A stretch of 64,000 nucleotides of DNA from Streptomyces sp. NRRL S-340 (GCF_000720185.1 NZ_JOIY01000025.1:55364-119363); one strand, 5' to 3'. Shown: positions 35,378 through 45,091, counted from the stretch's first letter. The notes: a model not told the origin generated them from the letters alone. Numbers and translations are program-made.

Positions 35378-37087
35378 TCACTTGTACATCGTCTGGTTCA
35401 TGGTTCCGGGGGCGTAGGCGTCCGGGTCGACCCAGACGTTGATCAGCGAGGGCTTGCCGGACTCGCGGGCGCGCCGCAGGGCCGGAGCGATATCGGCGGG
35501 GTCGCGGACCTCCTCGCCGTGGCCGCCCAGCATCCGGGCGAACTCGTCGTAGCGGACGTCGCCGAGGGTGTTGCCGACCCGCTCGCGCTCCTTGCCGTAC
35601 TTGGCCGCCTGGCCGTAACGGATCTGGTTCATCGAGGAGTTGTTGCCGATGATGCCGACGAACGGCAGGTCGTAACGCACCAGCGTCTCGAAGTCCCAGC
35701 CGGTCAGCGAGAACGCCCCGTCGCCGAAGAGGGCGACGACCTCCTGGTCGGGGCGGGCCTGCTTGGCGGCCAGCACGAAGGGGATGCCGACACCGAGGGT
35801 GCCGAGCGGCCCCGGGTCCATCCAGTGGCCGGGCGCCTTGGGTTGCACGACCTGCCCGGAGAAGGTGACGATGTCGCCGCCGTCGCCGATGTACAGGGAG
35901 TCCTCGGTGAGGAAGTCGTTGATCTCGCTGACGAGCCGGTAGGGGTGGATGGGGGAGGCGTCCGAGCGCAGCTGCGGCAGCCGCTTGCCGGCGGCCGCCC
36001 GCTCGGCGGCGCGCAGGTCGTCGAGCCACCCCTTGCGCTGGGCGGCGCCGGCGTCGAGCCGTCCGGAGGCGGCCTCGGTGACGGACTTCAGCACCAGCCC
36101 GGCGTCCCCGACGATGCCGAGGTCGATGTCGCGGTTCTTGCCCACGGTGCGGTAGTCGAGGTCGATCTGCACGACGGTGGCGTCGGGGGAGAGCCGCTTG
36201 CCGTAGCCCATGCGGAAGTCGAAGGGGGTGCCGACGATCACGATGACGTCGGCGTGGGCGAAGGCGTAGCGGCGCGAGAGCTGGAAGTGGTGCGGGTCGC
36301 CGGGCGGGAGGGTGCCGCGTCCGGCGCCGTTCATGTACGCGGGCAGGTTCAGAGTGCGGACGAGTTCGACGGCGGCGTCGGTGCCCCGCGTCGTCCAGAC
36401 CTGGCTGCCCAGCAGGATCGCCGGCCGCGCGGCGTGGACGAGGAGGTCGGCCAGTTTCTCCACCGCCTGCGGGTCGCCGGCCGTGCGGGTGGAGGCGCGG
36501 TAGCGGCCGGCGGCCGGGATCCGGGCCGCGGCGAGGGGCACCTTGGCGTCCAGCACATCGCGCGGTATCTCCAGGAAGGAGGGCCCGGGCGCCCCGTGGT
36601 AGCACTCACGGAACGCCATGGAGACCATGTCGGCGGCGCGCGCCGTGTCCGGCACGGTCGCGGCGAACTTGGTGATCGGCGTCATGATGTCGACGTGCGG
36701 CAGGTCCTGCAGGGACCCCATCTTGTGCTGGGAGTGCGCCCCCTGGCCGCCGATGAGGAGCATCGGGGACTCCGCGCGGAAGGCGTTGGCGACCCCGGTG
36801 ACGGCGTCGGTGGTACCGGGCCCGGCGGTGACCACCGCGCAGCCGGGCCTGCCGGTGACGCGGGCGTAGCCGTCGGCGGCGTGCGCGGCGACCTGCTCGT
36901 GGCGCACGTCGACGACCTCGATGCCCTCGTCGACGCAGCCGTCGTAGATGTCGATGATGTGGCCGCCGCACAGCGTGTAGATGCGCTCGACCCCCTCGGC
37001 CTTCAGCGCCTTGGCAACGAGATGACCGCCGGAGATCACGTCCTGGGCGGGCCGGGCGGGCCGCGCGTCCTGGGTGTCGTCGGGCAT
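35378..37087 (-). CDS. ThDP-dependent decarboxylase, probable oxalyl-CoA decarboxylase
   Basis: A 569-residue acetolactate-synthase-superfamily enzyme with three ThDP domains. The cofactor-activating Glu is in VRHEQVAAHAADGYAR, and the metal motif GDGAFSLTGWDFET ends in NNSSMNQ. Oxalyl-CoA decarboxylase has this length, and pairing with frc plus an OFA antiporter argues for that role. By sequence alone a 2-hydroxyacyl-CoA lyase or another acetolactate-synthase-like enzyme cannot be excluded. First gene of the oxalate operon, it starts at ATG 37087, with a palindromic operator candidate 50 bases upstream. Confidence 0.75.
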   Translation of the reverse strand: MPDDTQDARPARPAQDVISGGHLVAKALKAEGVERIYTLCGGHIIDIYDGCVDEGIEVVDVRHEQVAAHAADGYARVTGRPGCAVVTAGPGTTDAVTGVANAFRAESPMLLIGGQGAHSQHKMGSLQDLPHVDIMTPITKFAATVPDTARAADMVSMAFRECYHGAPGPSFLEIPRDVLDAKVPLAAARIPAAGRYRASTRTAGDPQAVEKLADLLVHAARPAILLGSQVWTTRGTDAAVELVRTLNLPAYMNGAGRGTLPPGDPHHFQLSRRYAFAHADVIVIVGTPFDFRMGYGKRLSPDATVVQIDLDYRTVGKNRDIDLGIVGDAGLVLKSVTEAASGRLDAGAAQRKGWLDDLRAAERAAAGKRLPQLRSDASPIHPYRLVSEINDFLTEDSLYIGDGGDIVTFSGQVVQPKAPGHWMDPGPLGTLGVGIPFVLAAKQARPDQEVVALFGDGAFSLTGWDFETLVRYDLPFVGIIGNNSSMNQIRYGQAAKYGKERERVGNTLGDVRYDEFARMLGGHGEEVRDPADIAPALRRARESGKPSLINVWVDPDAYAPGTMNQTMYK

Positions 37088-37136
37088 GGCGAAGTCCTGT
37101 CCCTTCGTAGGGGGTGGGAGCGATCCGCGTACATTG

Positions 37137-37160
37137 CATACAGTCGACGAATACTGTATG
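37137..37160. promoter_or_regulatory. Palindromic operator upstream of the oxalate operon
   Basis: CATACAGT and ACTGTATG are perfect 8-base arms around 8 bases. The site is strikingly AT-rich for this genome and lies 50-73 bases before the first operon gene, probably overlapping its promoter. The form fits GntR or TetR dimers. No regulator gene is adjacent. Confidence 0.65.
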
Positions 37161-37386
37161 GACCTCGTTATCCCGCATCCGGTGGTTGGTGTCCAGGGGT
37201 GTGCGGCACTTTCCGGACAGGAGCCGGCCGGGCGGCTTACCGGAGCACCTGCTGCCGTGAGCAGGTGCCCGGGCCCAGCGGCGCCCTCCGGCGGGGGGCG
37301 GGAAATACGCAGGTGAAACGCACTCCGAAACCTTGGTATGGTTGTCCATGTCGCCGCGGGGGACACCCGCGAACGGCAGACACCTG

Positions 37387-37471
37387 GTCCGGGTGGCGGA
37401 ATGGCAGACGCGCTAGCTTGAGGTGCTAGTGCCCTTTATCGGGCGTGGGGGTTCAAGTCCCCCCTCGGACA
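37387..37471 (+). tRNA. tRNA-Leu (anticodon GAG)
   Basis: An 85-base class II tRNA. Acceptor GTCCGGG pairs with CTCGGAC, D-arm region TGGCGGAATGGCAGACGC, anticodon loop TTGAGGT with GAG at 37420-37422, a long variable arm (TGCCCTTTATCGGGCG) and T-arm GGGGGTTCAAGTCCCCC. The 3' CCA is not encoded. Its 3' end abuts remnants of an integrated element, including a recombinase tail that reads into the tRNA. Confidence 0.95.
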
Positions 37472-37615
37472 CTCGCTCTGGCGATACGGAATCGAGGACC
37501 TCGACCTTACGGTCGTGGTCCTCGTTGCGTTGTCGTAGGCGATGGTGATCCCCAGCGCCTCGTAGAGCGGGCCCTTCTTTTCGGTGGCGGCTGTCTGGAT
37601 GCGCTGTGCGATGTC
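37436..37615 (-). pseudogene. C-terminal remnant of a serine recombinase/integrase overlapping tRNA-Leu
   Basis: The minus strand reads DIAQRIQTAATEKKGPLYEA, then LGITIAYDNATR, ending in CPRGDLNPHAR with a stop inside the tRNA gene. Tails of the form RGDLNPHA are typical of actinobacterial recombinase proteins encoded by elements integrated in a tRNA gene. The catalytic N-terminus and the coiled-coil region are absent. It marks an integration edge. Confidence 0.6.
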
Positions 37616-37748
37616 GCAAGACGGTCAGTGATTTGCTGGATCTGTTGTGCGTCGGAGGACGTCGAAAGCCTGGTCCTCGCCAGGAAACCGGGCGACCGTG
37701 CCGCACACGCGGGTGAGGTGTACCGGCGTCTCGCCGCCATGACGCAGG

Positions 37749-38330
37749 GTAGGCCCCGGGCGTCGAGACGGCCCCCGAGCCGGAGGAGACCGACTGGGAG
37801 TCGGCGTCGGCGACGGAGTCGAGGGCGTCGCCGACGTCCCCGCCGTCCCCGCCGTCCTCGTTCTGGGTCGGCAGCACGTACTCCTGTGCGAGTCCCGCCA
37901 GGTGCAGGGGCAGCGGCAGGCTCAGTGCGTCGGGCAGGTCGGGAGCCTGCCGGAGCTGGTGCGTGGCGAGCGCCAGCGCTTCAGGAAGGTCACCGTCGCC
38001 GGAGTGGCACCCCAGAACGGCGATCTCCACCAGCCCGGGGTTCCACGCGGCCTTGTCCGTGTCGATGGTCACCTTGCCCTTGGTGTTGACGCGGGGCGCC
38101 AGCTTGTCGGCGGCCACCGACAGCTTGAAGGTGCGGGCCTTGGGTGTGGGGGACCAGAAGACGCGGGCCTCGTCGGGGTCCGCGGTCGGGTCCGTCCACA
38201 GGTGGGCGGCCAGACCGTTGGGACCGTCAGGGTTCACGCCCCACCACTGGGCGGTCTCCCGGTTGCGGGCCGTACGCACCCGCACCAGCCGCAGGTCCGG
38301 ATCCAGGCGGCGGCGTGCCGGGACACCCCC
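37749..38330 (-). pseudogene. Remnant of a pPIWI-RE/RNaseH-domain protein (C-terminal part)
   Basis: The minus-strand stretch contains VRTARNRETAQWWGVNPDG, then RVFWSPTPKARTFKLSVAAD, NPGLVEIAVLGCH and LPLPLHLAGLAQEYVLP. This resembles the C-terminal RNaseH module of pPIWI-RE (DUF3962-type) proteins, Argonaute-related components of defence islands. The N-terminal two-thirds is missing. At its 5' end it is fused directly to a helicase fragment at 38330-38350. The open frame continues artificially from here into the tRNA. Family assignment is from memory of the motif, so moderate. Confidence 0.55.
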
Positions 38331-38349
38331 GGTCGTCGTCCGCACCGCC

Positions 38350-41291
38350 GGGTGTCTGCGGGAACAGCGCCAAGAACTCCTCCACCAGCCGGGCCCCGTG
38401 GGTGAGCGCCGCATCCGACAGGTCCTGGCACCATCCGGTCGTGCCGAACAGGGCCGACGAAAGACGCGGCAACGGCATGAGCGGCTCGCCGTCCGCGGTG
38501 GTCAGCTCGCCGCGCGCCGCCCGGTCCAGCAAGTGCGCCGTGTACTGACGGCGCAGGATCTCGACGGCCGACAGGTAGCAGCCCGGCGGCACGATGTCAC
38601 CGGCGATCATCTCGGTCGGGTCGTCCAGGTAGTACCGGTCCCGGGCCCGGCGCCCGCCGAAGGCGGCCACCAGGGCGTTGCCGGTCCGGCGTCCGGCCCG
38701 CCCGGCACGCTGCACGTAGTTCGCCGGTCCGTCCGGCAGCGAGCCGAGCAGCACCGCCGAAAGGTCTCCGATGCCGATGCCCAGTTCCAGCGTGGCGTGC
38801 AGAGAGCACGTCGGGGTCGGTGTAGTGGGTGCCCTGCCGGAACGTCCGCTCCACGCGCTCCCGTTCGGGCCGGGTCAGCATGCCGGTGTGCTCGGCCGTG
38901 ACGACCCGGTAAGTGCCACCGGTCAGGTACAGACGGCGGTAGTAGTCGGCCCGGTAGTCGCGCTCCAGTTTCCCGCCGAAGCCACCGCTGCCCGCACCGG
39001 TCGACGACATGCCGTACTGCGGCGGAGTGAGAATGCCGGGGCAGCGCCAGCGCGGGCAGGGGTGCCCGTACCACCGGGTGCGCCGCTCGGGCGGCACCAC
39101 CTGTTGCCAGCCGCACTCCTCACAGGACACGAACGCCTTGTTGACCAGGTCGTCCGCCAGCAGCCTGACGTGGATGTGGCCCGGCTGCAGCCCGTAGACC
39201 CGGGTCGTGCGGTCCCTGGCGGTGCGCACCGACAGCACGCCTTCGTCCGCGAGGACCGGCAGCAGCCTGCGCAGGTACTCGGTAGCCTGCGACGCGTCCA
39301 GGCCGAGACAGCGACGCGTCCAGTCCTGGTACCAGTTGTTCTTACCGGTGATCGTGTCGAACTTCGTCTTCTCCTTGGGCCCGTCGAGCAGGAACCTCGG
39401 CGGCGCCACGCGGCCCTAGGGGAAGGCGGGCATGCCTTCGGGGCGCCGGCCGGAGACCAGGTACTGGATGACGCCCGCTTCCCGGATCCAGGTGTCCAGC
39501 CACCGGTGCCGCACACCGCCGCGCAGCCGCAGCCGCTCCAGCAGCCCTCGCACGAACGCCATGTACCGCTCGGGCGTGGGCAGGCCGCCGTCCAGGCCCA
39601 GCTGCCCCGGCAGCGTGAGGTGGAGGTCGCGGGCGAGCGTGACGATCCGCTCCGGATCGTCGACCACCACCTCCGCAGCCGTGGTCCGCGTCAGCTCAAG
39701 GGTGCGCCCGAGCCGGGAGCGCAGCCCGAACTCCATGACGGTCGCGAACGCCAGCCGTTCCCCGATGAGCTTCCAGCTCCGTGCGTCCCCGGTGCCGCGC
39801 CCTGACAGGAGCCGGTCCACGCCCGGTTCGTCGTGCAGGTCCGGCGGGACGACCGCGGCCAGCGTCTGCGGGTCGTCCACCGAGTCCAGGACGTCACCGA
39901 TGAGGTCGTTGAGCGGGAGCGGTGCACCGGCCTCGTCCAGCTGGTGCGCCAGCAGCGAGCGCAGCGAGAACTTGTACGAGGCGTTCGCGACGTAGCCGGT
40001 GCGGTGTGCCGCGTCCTGCGTGGAGTCGTTGAACAGCAGCGTCTTGCGTTCCTCCGGCGCCAGCGCGATCTCGTGGCCGCCGGTGAACAGCTGGGTGACC
40101 GTGGCGGAGGCCAGTGCGGCGAGCGCCGTACCGAGGAACCGGATGCCGTTGTCCGTGTCACAGGCCGGGCAGGTGTCGTCCTTGGCGGCCTGGTCGGCGG
40201 TCTTCTTGTCGAGAATGGCCCGCGCGAACCAGGCGTCCTGCAGCCCCTCCCCGTCCTCGGTGACGGGCAGGCGGTACGTGCTCTGCTCCCCGTCCAGCAC
40301 CACCACGGTCTGCGGATCGACGCCACCCCCCTGCTTCGGGCCGGTGCCGGTCAACGCCGCCAGAGCGTCCCGCGCCTCGCCCGGCGTCGCCGAGATGAAG
40401 TACCGCAGCCGCCGCTTGTCCCGTCCGACGGATGCCGACCAGATCTTCGTCGGGCTGGTCTCCAGCTTCTGCGGATCGGCCTCCGGGGACAGCGCCGCCC
40501 AGCCCGACCGGCCGCACACACGGCAGTACACGGCGGGCAGATGGGCCTGCGCCGGCCGCTGCACGGTGTCCGAACCAGGCAGAGCCTCCGGCCGCCGGGA
40601 GCCCGTGGTCGGCCACTCGTCGCTGTCGGACAGCTCCTCGGACGCCGACGCCGCGGTGAGCGCCGAACGCTGCGCGACGGCGCGCTCGTCCTCGTACCAG
40701 CGGAACTCCGGACGGCCACTCACCCCGCTGAGCACTCGCCCCACCGGCCGGACCCACAGGTGCGCCTCGATGTGCAGCAGCGGACGCGGCCGGCGCTCGT
40801 CGGACTCCGGGTCCCGCGCAGAGGACAGCAGCGCCACGAACCGCGACAGCGCCTCCAGCGCGAGCCGCGGGTTCTCCCGCGCGGTGCGCGCCCACGCGTA
40901 CCCGAAGCGGGCCATACGGTCCCGCAACCCCCACTCGTCGAGCGGCTCGCCGTTCAGCAGTGCCAGCACACCGTGGGTGAAGTCGTGCTTCTTCAGCAGC
41001 CGCCCGATCTGGAAGGCGTCCAGACCGCGCCGCCCCAGCAGCCGCTCCGCGAGCCCGTCCAGGTCGAGGTGGTCGCGATCGGACTCCACGCCCGGCCCGC
41101 CCGAGACCTCGATGACTTCCTTGGGCCCGGGAGGCTCGGGCAGCTCGTAGTCGATGTCACATGCCCGTCTCCGGATCTCCGAGGAACCGCTCCAGCGCGA
41201 GCCGTGTGTCCTCGTCGGCCAGCGCGTACGTCGTCGTGAGGTACTGCGTCAGACTGCCGCGGAGTTGCGCGGCGGCCAGGGTGGGCTTCAC
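38350..41291 (-). pseudogene. Wrecked large DEAD/DEAH-type helicase gene
   Basis: The start survives (GTG 41291; VKPTLAAAQLRGSLTQYLTT to about residue 44). It then joins out of frame near 41160 to a later part of the protein, so the Walker A/B ATPase core is gone. A long frame (557 codons) follows, ended by an in-frame TAG at 39416-39418. The same frame resumes at once with a zinc-finger-like CEECGW...CPRWRCPG region. Two single-base losses near 38805-38820 disrupt helicase motif V. The expected LGIGIGDLSAV and QRAGRAGRRTG continue in another frame until 38350, where the pPIWI-RE remnant begins. Confidence 0.7.
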
Positions 41292-41599
41292 GAGGACCTT
41301 TCGGGCAAGTCGGTTACCAGGACCGCCAGGTGCGTACCACCGTGACAGCCGGCACCAGGACCGTGACGATCAGCGTCAAAAATAGCGCCCACCTCGGTCA
41401 TCGGCATCCATCCGGCCGGAACTCGCCTCCGGCCACGCGGTACCGACGGACGCGGGCGGCCGGTGAAGCACATGGCCGGAAACATCTGCCCACCAGTCTC
41501 CGTGCCCCGGCCGACCGCCGGTCCCGGAGCGGCGTGAGGTTAAGATCACTGTGTACACGCGGCTTGTCATGCCGAGTCATGGGGGGCGGAGGTACGGGC
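41292..41599. promoter_or_regulatory. Promoter region of the WXG100/toxin locus
   Basis: A 308-base gap between the helicase remnant start and the first WXG100-like gene. It is less GC-rich than the rest of the window, with TAAGAT at 41541-41546 as a possible -10 and the palindrome GTGTACAC at 41551-41558. No gene is seen. Confidence 0.4.
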
Positions 41600-42022
41600 A
41601 TGGGTGTGCGTGGTGCGGGCGAGGGCCGAGAGCGTGCCACCGACCTGAGGGTCTCGAGTCATGACCTCACCCAACTGGCCGATGACCTCGACGACATGCA
41701 GGACTACCTGGACAAACAGGTTCAGCGTATGGACGCGATCGTCGATCGTATCGAAGCGGGGTGGCGAGGGCCGGCGGCGACGGCGTACCGCAAGTTCCAC
41801 CGGGCGGCGGCCGAGGACGCCGTACGCATCCGTGAAGTGATGCGGCTCATCGAGCAGGCCGTACGCCTGAGCCGGGACGGCTTCACGGACCGGGAACTGG
41901 ATGTGATGGCCCGGCTGCGGAGTATTCCGGTGGACATCGACAGCGAGGTCGACAAGCTGTCGACACCGAACCCGGAGACGACCGGTCCCGTCCGTCCGCA
42001 CAGCAGCCTCGACTCTTTCTGA
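41600..42022 (+). CDS. WXG100-like (ESX secretion) protein
   Basis: The 140-residue helical protein has two long helices around a GWRGPAA turn (about residues 54-60), the WXG hallmark, plus a C-terminal extension of about 40 residues. ATG 41600 follows GGAGG by seven bases. WXG100 proteins are exported by type VII secretion, often as partners of a toxin. The next two genes are a second WXG100 protein and a toxin, so it is probably a chaperone or co-substrate. No ESX machinery is in the window. Confidence 0.75.
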   Translation: MGVRGAGEGRERATDLRVSSHDLTQLADDLDDMQDYLDKQVQRMDAIVDRIEAGWRGPAATAYRKFHRAAAEDAVRIREVMRLIEQAVRLSRDGFTDRELDVMARLRSIPVDIDSEVDKLSTPNPETTGPVRPHSSLDSF

Positions 42023-42081
42023 CGGACCTCTCCGAGGCTGCCTGCCGCGAACCGCGACAACACCTGCGAAACGGGGGAACC

Positions 42082-42396
42082 ATGCCGAACGGGAGCACGG
42101 ACGACGGTCGCATCACCGTCTCCTTCGCCGCCCTCCGCGAACTCGCCACCGAACTGGAGGACATCCTCAAGAAGCTCAATGGACGTCTGGAGGACCTCCA
42201 CGATCGGGTCGTGCCGGTCGTGCTGTCCTGGGAGGGAGAAGCACGCGAGGTCTTCGTCGAGAAGGTCGATGAGTGGGACCGTTCGGCCCAGGACCTCCAG
42301 GCGGCCCAGAAGTGGCTGCACGAGTGCGTGACGACGAGCCACATCAACTATGCGGCGGCGCACCAGGCGGTGCTGCGCGGCTGGGGAGCCGGCTGA
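42082..42396 (+). CDS. WXG100-family protein
   Basis: The 104-residue protein has classic WXG100 length and a SWEGEA turn at about residues 49-54 between two amphipathic helices. Its stop shares a base with the toxin start (TGATG), so translation is probably coupled. Likely role: heterodimer partner or targeting factor for the toxin in type VII secretion. Confidence 0.82.
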   Translation: MPNGSTDDGRITVSFAALRELATELEDILKKLNGRLEDLHDRVVPVVLSWEGEAREVFVEKVDEWDRSAQDLQAAQKWLHECVTTSHINYAAAHQAVLRGWGAG

Positions 42397-44132
42397 TGGG
42401 GACACCGGTGCCGGGCCAGAACGGAGTCATCGACGTCAAGCCGACGGACCTCCACCGCGTCTCTTGCGGTGTGGCGAGCCAGCAGACGGTGATGGACAAG
42501 GGCGCCAGGACACTGCTCGACGACCTTCGAAGGTACCCGGACGCCGGCGGTTACGGCACCTCGCCCCAGGCGTTCGCGACGTCGTACGTCAAGGTGGGGA
42601 ATCGCTTCCTCGAGGTGTGGGCCAAGAGCGTCGTCAGCATCGGGGGCGCGGCCGTGGGCTTCACTTCGACGGCCAACGCCTACGCGAAGGCGGAGGCGGC
42701 CAACGATCCCACGGGACAAGCGAAGCCGGTCGTCCAGCCGTTGCCGAAGGTCATCGATAAGGCGCCCGCCTACGGCTCCGTGCCGAATCTGAAGTGGGGC
42801 GACGACGACGGCGGTGACGACTTCGTCCGCAGGCTCCTCGAGTGGGTACCCGGGCCGGTCCGGGACCTGCTGAGACCGGTGGTGAAGCACGCCTTCCGGA
42901 TGGGCAAGGTCGCCGATGTCTATCCGTTTCCGCAGCAGCACTACCTGAACTCGCTGTCCCAGGCGTGGATGGCGACGACGGTCCCCCTCTCGACGGCGGA
43001 GAGCGGCCTGAGCGGGAACGTCAGCAGCATCACGCAGCAGACCAACAGCGAGTGGTACGACGCGATGCGGCAGTTCTGCAGTTCGCTGTGGGGCACCACG
43101 GCGTGGGGCGGGAACCGCGAGAACTACGCCTGGAAACACGACAGCTCCGCTTCGCAGACCGCCACCCATCCCGCGATGACCGTTCTGTTCGACACAGCCC
43201 GGAAGGTCGGTGATCTCCTCTACGATTTCGCTGAGGCGGCCGTCTACGTCAACGGCGAGGTCTGGGACGTCTACGTCGAGGCCGTACGCGACGCGATCCC
43301 CAAGGTCGAGGTCAACCTCAAGGACGGCGTCGGCATGGACGACGTCAAGGGCCTCGTCAAGGGTCTGGCAAAAGGTGTCGCCAAGGGCGCGGTCCAATTG
43401 AGCGAGGGCATCGTCCTGAACATGGACACCGCCAGGCTCAACGCGATCGTCACCGAGTACAACCGACGGGTCGACACACTCGTGCCACAACTCGACGCAC
43501 TCATGGGCCCGTTGGACGAGGCGTACCTAAGCGCTCCGGCCTACGAGGCCCAGGAGGCACGGGCGGAGGGTTTCGGCATGAGATCCCTGGAGGAGTTCAA
43601 GGACTCGCAGGTCTGGCTGAAGGTCGACTCGGCCGGCAACTACGACCTCAACCTCGCCGCCAACGAGTATCTGGAGAACGGCCATACCCTGGACAAGCAC
43701 GTCGGCAAGACGGACGAGCAGCTGGCGCAGCGCCTGCGCGACCAGCAGACGAACGGCCCCACCCAGGCCTGGCCGCACGGCAAGCCGTATCCAGGCGCGG
43801 CGTCATCCTTCCCGAGCTACCAGCGGGCGGAGGAGCTGACGGAGTACAACCTGAACCAGAACAAGGCCGCCATCGAGGCATGGATCAAGGGTCCGCCGCC
43901 GCCGACGGACGGCAAGGTCGAGAAGTTCCTCTCCACGGCGCCACACGGCGAGATCAGTGGCCGCAGCGTGTTCAAACAGCCGGTGGACCCGAACGACCCG
44001 TTGTCCGGGTACAAGGAAGGCGGGATCAACGCCAAGGCGTACGACGTCACCGGCATCGACACGCGTATCAGGTACGACAGCAGCCGCAACCCCCCGTTCA
44101 CAGTCATGACGTCGATGCCCTACAAGCCCTAG
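42396..44132 (+). CDS. Polymorphic toxin with C-terminal RNase-A-like (CdiA-CT type) domain
   Basis: The 578-residue protein has a helical N-terminal and middle region (about 1-400), probably for type VII export. The C-terminal domain (about 425-578) resembles the bacterial CdiA-CT RNase A-like toxin: GHTLDKHVGKTDEQLAQRL carries the likely catalytic His, followed by ASSFPSYQRAEELTEYNL, GRSVFKQPV and a C-terminal PPFTVMTSMPY strand. It would cleave RNA in a rival cell. Codon use is less GC-biased than in the flanking core genes, suggesting acquisition. The cognate immunity gene probably follows at 44157. Confidence 0.8.
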   Translation: MGTPVPGQNGVIDVKPTDLHRVSCGVASQQTVMDKGARTLLDDLRRYPDAGGYGTSPQAFATSYVKVGNRFLEVWAKSVVSIGGAAVGFTSTANAYAKAEAANDPTGQAKPVVQPLPKVIDKAPAYGSVPNLKWGDDDGGDDFVRRLLEWVPGPVRDLLRPVVKHAFRMGKVADVYPFPQQHYLNSLSQAWMATTVPLSTAESGLSGNVSSITQQTNSEWYDAMRQFCSSLWGTTAWGGNRENYAWKHDSSASQTATHPAMTVLFDTARKVGDLLYDFAEAAVYVNGEVWDVYVEAVRDAIPKVEVNLKDGVGMDDVKGLVKGLAKGVAKGAVQLSEGIVLNMDTARLNAIVTEYNRRVDTLVPQLDALMGPLDEAYLSAPAYEAQEARAEGFGMRSLEEFKDSQVWLKVDSAGNYDLNLAANEYLENGHTLDKHVGKTDEQLAQRLRDQQTNGPTQAWPHGKPYPGAASSFPSYQRAEELTEYNLNQNKAAIEAWIKGPPPPTDGKVEKFLSTAPHGEISGRSVFKQPVDPNDPLSGYKEGGINAKAYDVTGIDTRIRYDSSRNPPFTVMTSMPYKP

Positions 44133-44156
44133 CCCGCCGAGAAAGGCCCGCACCAC

Positions 44157-44720
44157 ATGTCCGTCGACCAGACGTCCTGGGACGCCGCGGTACGCCACCT
44201 CTACAGGGATGCGACCGCGTACATCGCCACCGGCCCGCGCCGTCACGAGGACTGGACGCTCGACGTCCTGGATCTGATGGCCCGCGCCGTACCGGACCCG
44301 AGGGGCTGGGCCCGCATCGACGATGCGGAGGAGGATCCCGAGCGTGTGGGGACCCCCACGTGGCCCTTCGCCGTGCACCCCCCGGAGTACGTCGCGCCAC
44401 GCCTCGCCGAGATCGACCGGGACAGTGCCGAGAACCTGCTCCTGGCTCTCACCGAGGGTGGCTGCACCTTGGCCAATCTCCGGTACTTCACCGAGTCTCC
44501 GGAGGAATTGCGGGCCATGGCCCGCACGGTTCTCGCGCGGTACGGGAATGAGGCCGCTTACCACACCAACGTCAGCAAGACCGGCAGCGCACCCGGCACG
44601 CTCGACTTCACACTGGAGGGCCTCGGGTACAGTCCGATGAGTGTCTTCACGGAGGACTGCGGCCTCGTCGTCGTCTCGGCCACAGAGGTCGGCATGTTCT
44701 GGAACTTCAACGACCTGTGA
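44157..44720 (+). CDS. Probable immunity protein for the RNase-A-like toxin
   Basis: A 187-residue soluble acidic protein without a family I recognise. It starts 24 bases after the toxin stop, with GAGAAAGG upstream, which is the usual place for an immunity gene. No signal peptide or membrane segment is seen. The role is inferred from position only. Confidence 0.6.
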   Translation: MSVDQTSWDAAVRHLYRDATAYIATGPRRHEDWTLDVLDLMARAVPDPRGWARIDDAEEDPERVGTPTWPFAVHPPEYVAPRLAEIDRDSAENLLLALTEGGCTLANLRYFTESPEELRAMARTVLARYGNEAAYHTNVSKTGSAPGTLDFTLEGLGYSPMSVFTEDCGLVVVSATEVGMFWNFNDL

Positions 44721-44778
44721 ACCGGATGCCATCCCCTATGAGCAAGCTGTTGCCCAGGTCATTTGAGAGGATGCCCCC

Positions 44779-45078
44779 GTGCTGACCCGTTCCGCTTCTT
44801 ACCCCGACCGGGAGACCGCCCGCTGGGCCACCCAGCAGGTGGTCACCGCCAACGAGCAGGTCATCCACCGCTGGCTCGCCCAGGGCACCCGGGCCCGCCT
44901 CACCATCGAGGCCGCCTGGCCTTCCCGGGAGAAGCCCGTGGGCCGGGTTCAGCTGGAGGGTGACCTGCTGGCCGGGCAGGGGCCGGTGGACGTCCGTGCG
45001 GCGCGGGTGGTGCTGCGCCGCGAGCCGTCGCGCCCGCACGGTTTCGTCGTCCGTACATCCGTCCCGTTCTACCTGTAG
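44779..45078 (+). CDS. Orphan RNase-A-like toxin tip (partial, lacks the N-terminal catalytic His)
   Basis: The 99-residue product resembles the C-terminal two-thirds of an RNase-A-like toxin domain. SASYPDRETARWATQQVV, EQVIHRWLAQG, VGRV and the terminal HGFVVRTSVPFYL match, in order, the SSFPSYQRAEEL, AAIEAWIKG and FTVMTSMPY blocks of the toxin at 42396. The HVGKT block is absent, as are any trafficking domains. GTG 44779 has GAGAGG upstream, so it could be expressed, but it is more likely a displaced cassette. A CdiI-like immunity gene follows after 13 bases. Confidence 0.65.
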   Translation: MLTRSASYPDRETARWATQQVVTANEQVIHRWLAQGTRARLTIEAAWPSREKPVGRVQLEGDLLAGQGPVDVRAARVVLRREPSRPHGFVVRTSVPFYL

Positions 45079-45091
45079 GGGCCGCCCGCAC

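Noticed and set aside
37413..38414. A 333-codon minus-strand frame as one gene
   Set aside because: It strings together a helicase tail, a pPIWI-RE-like piece and the complement of the tRNA. The apparent C-terminus (EGGLEPPRPIKGTSTS) is the classic product of translating through a tRNA-Leu gene.
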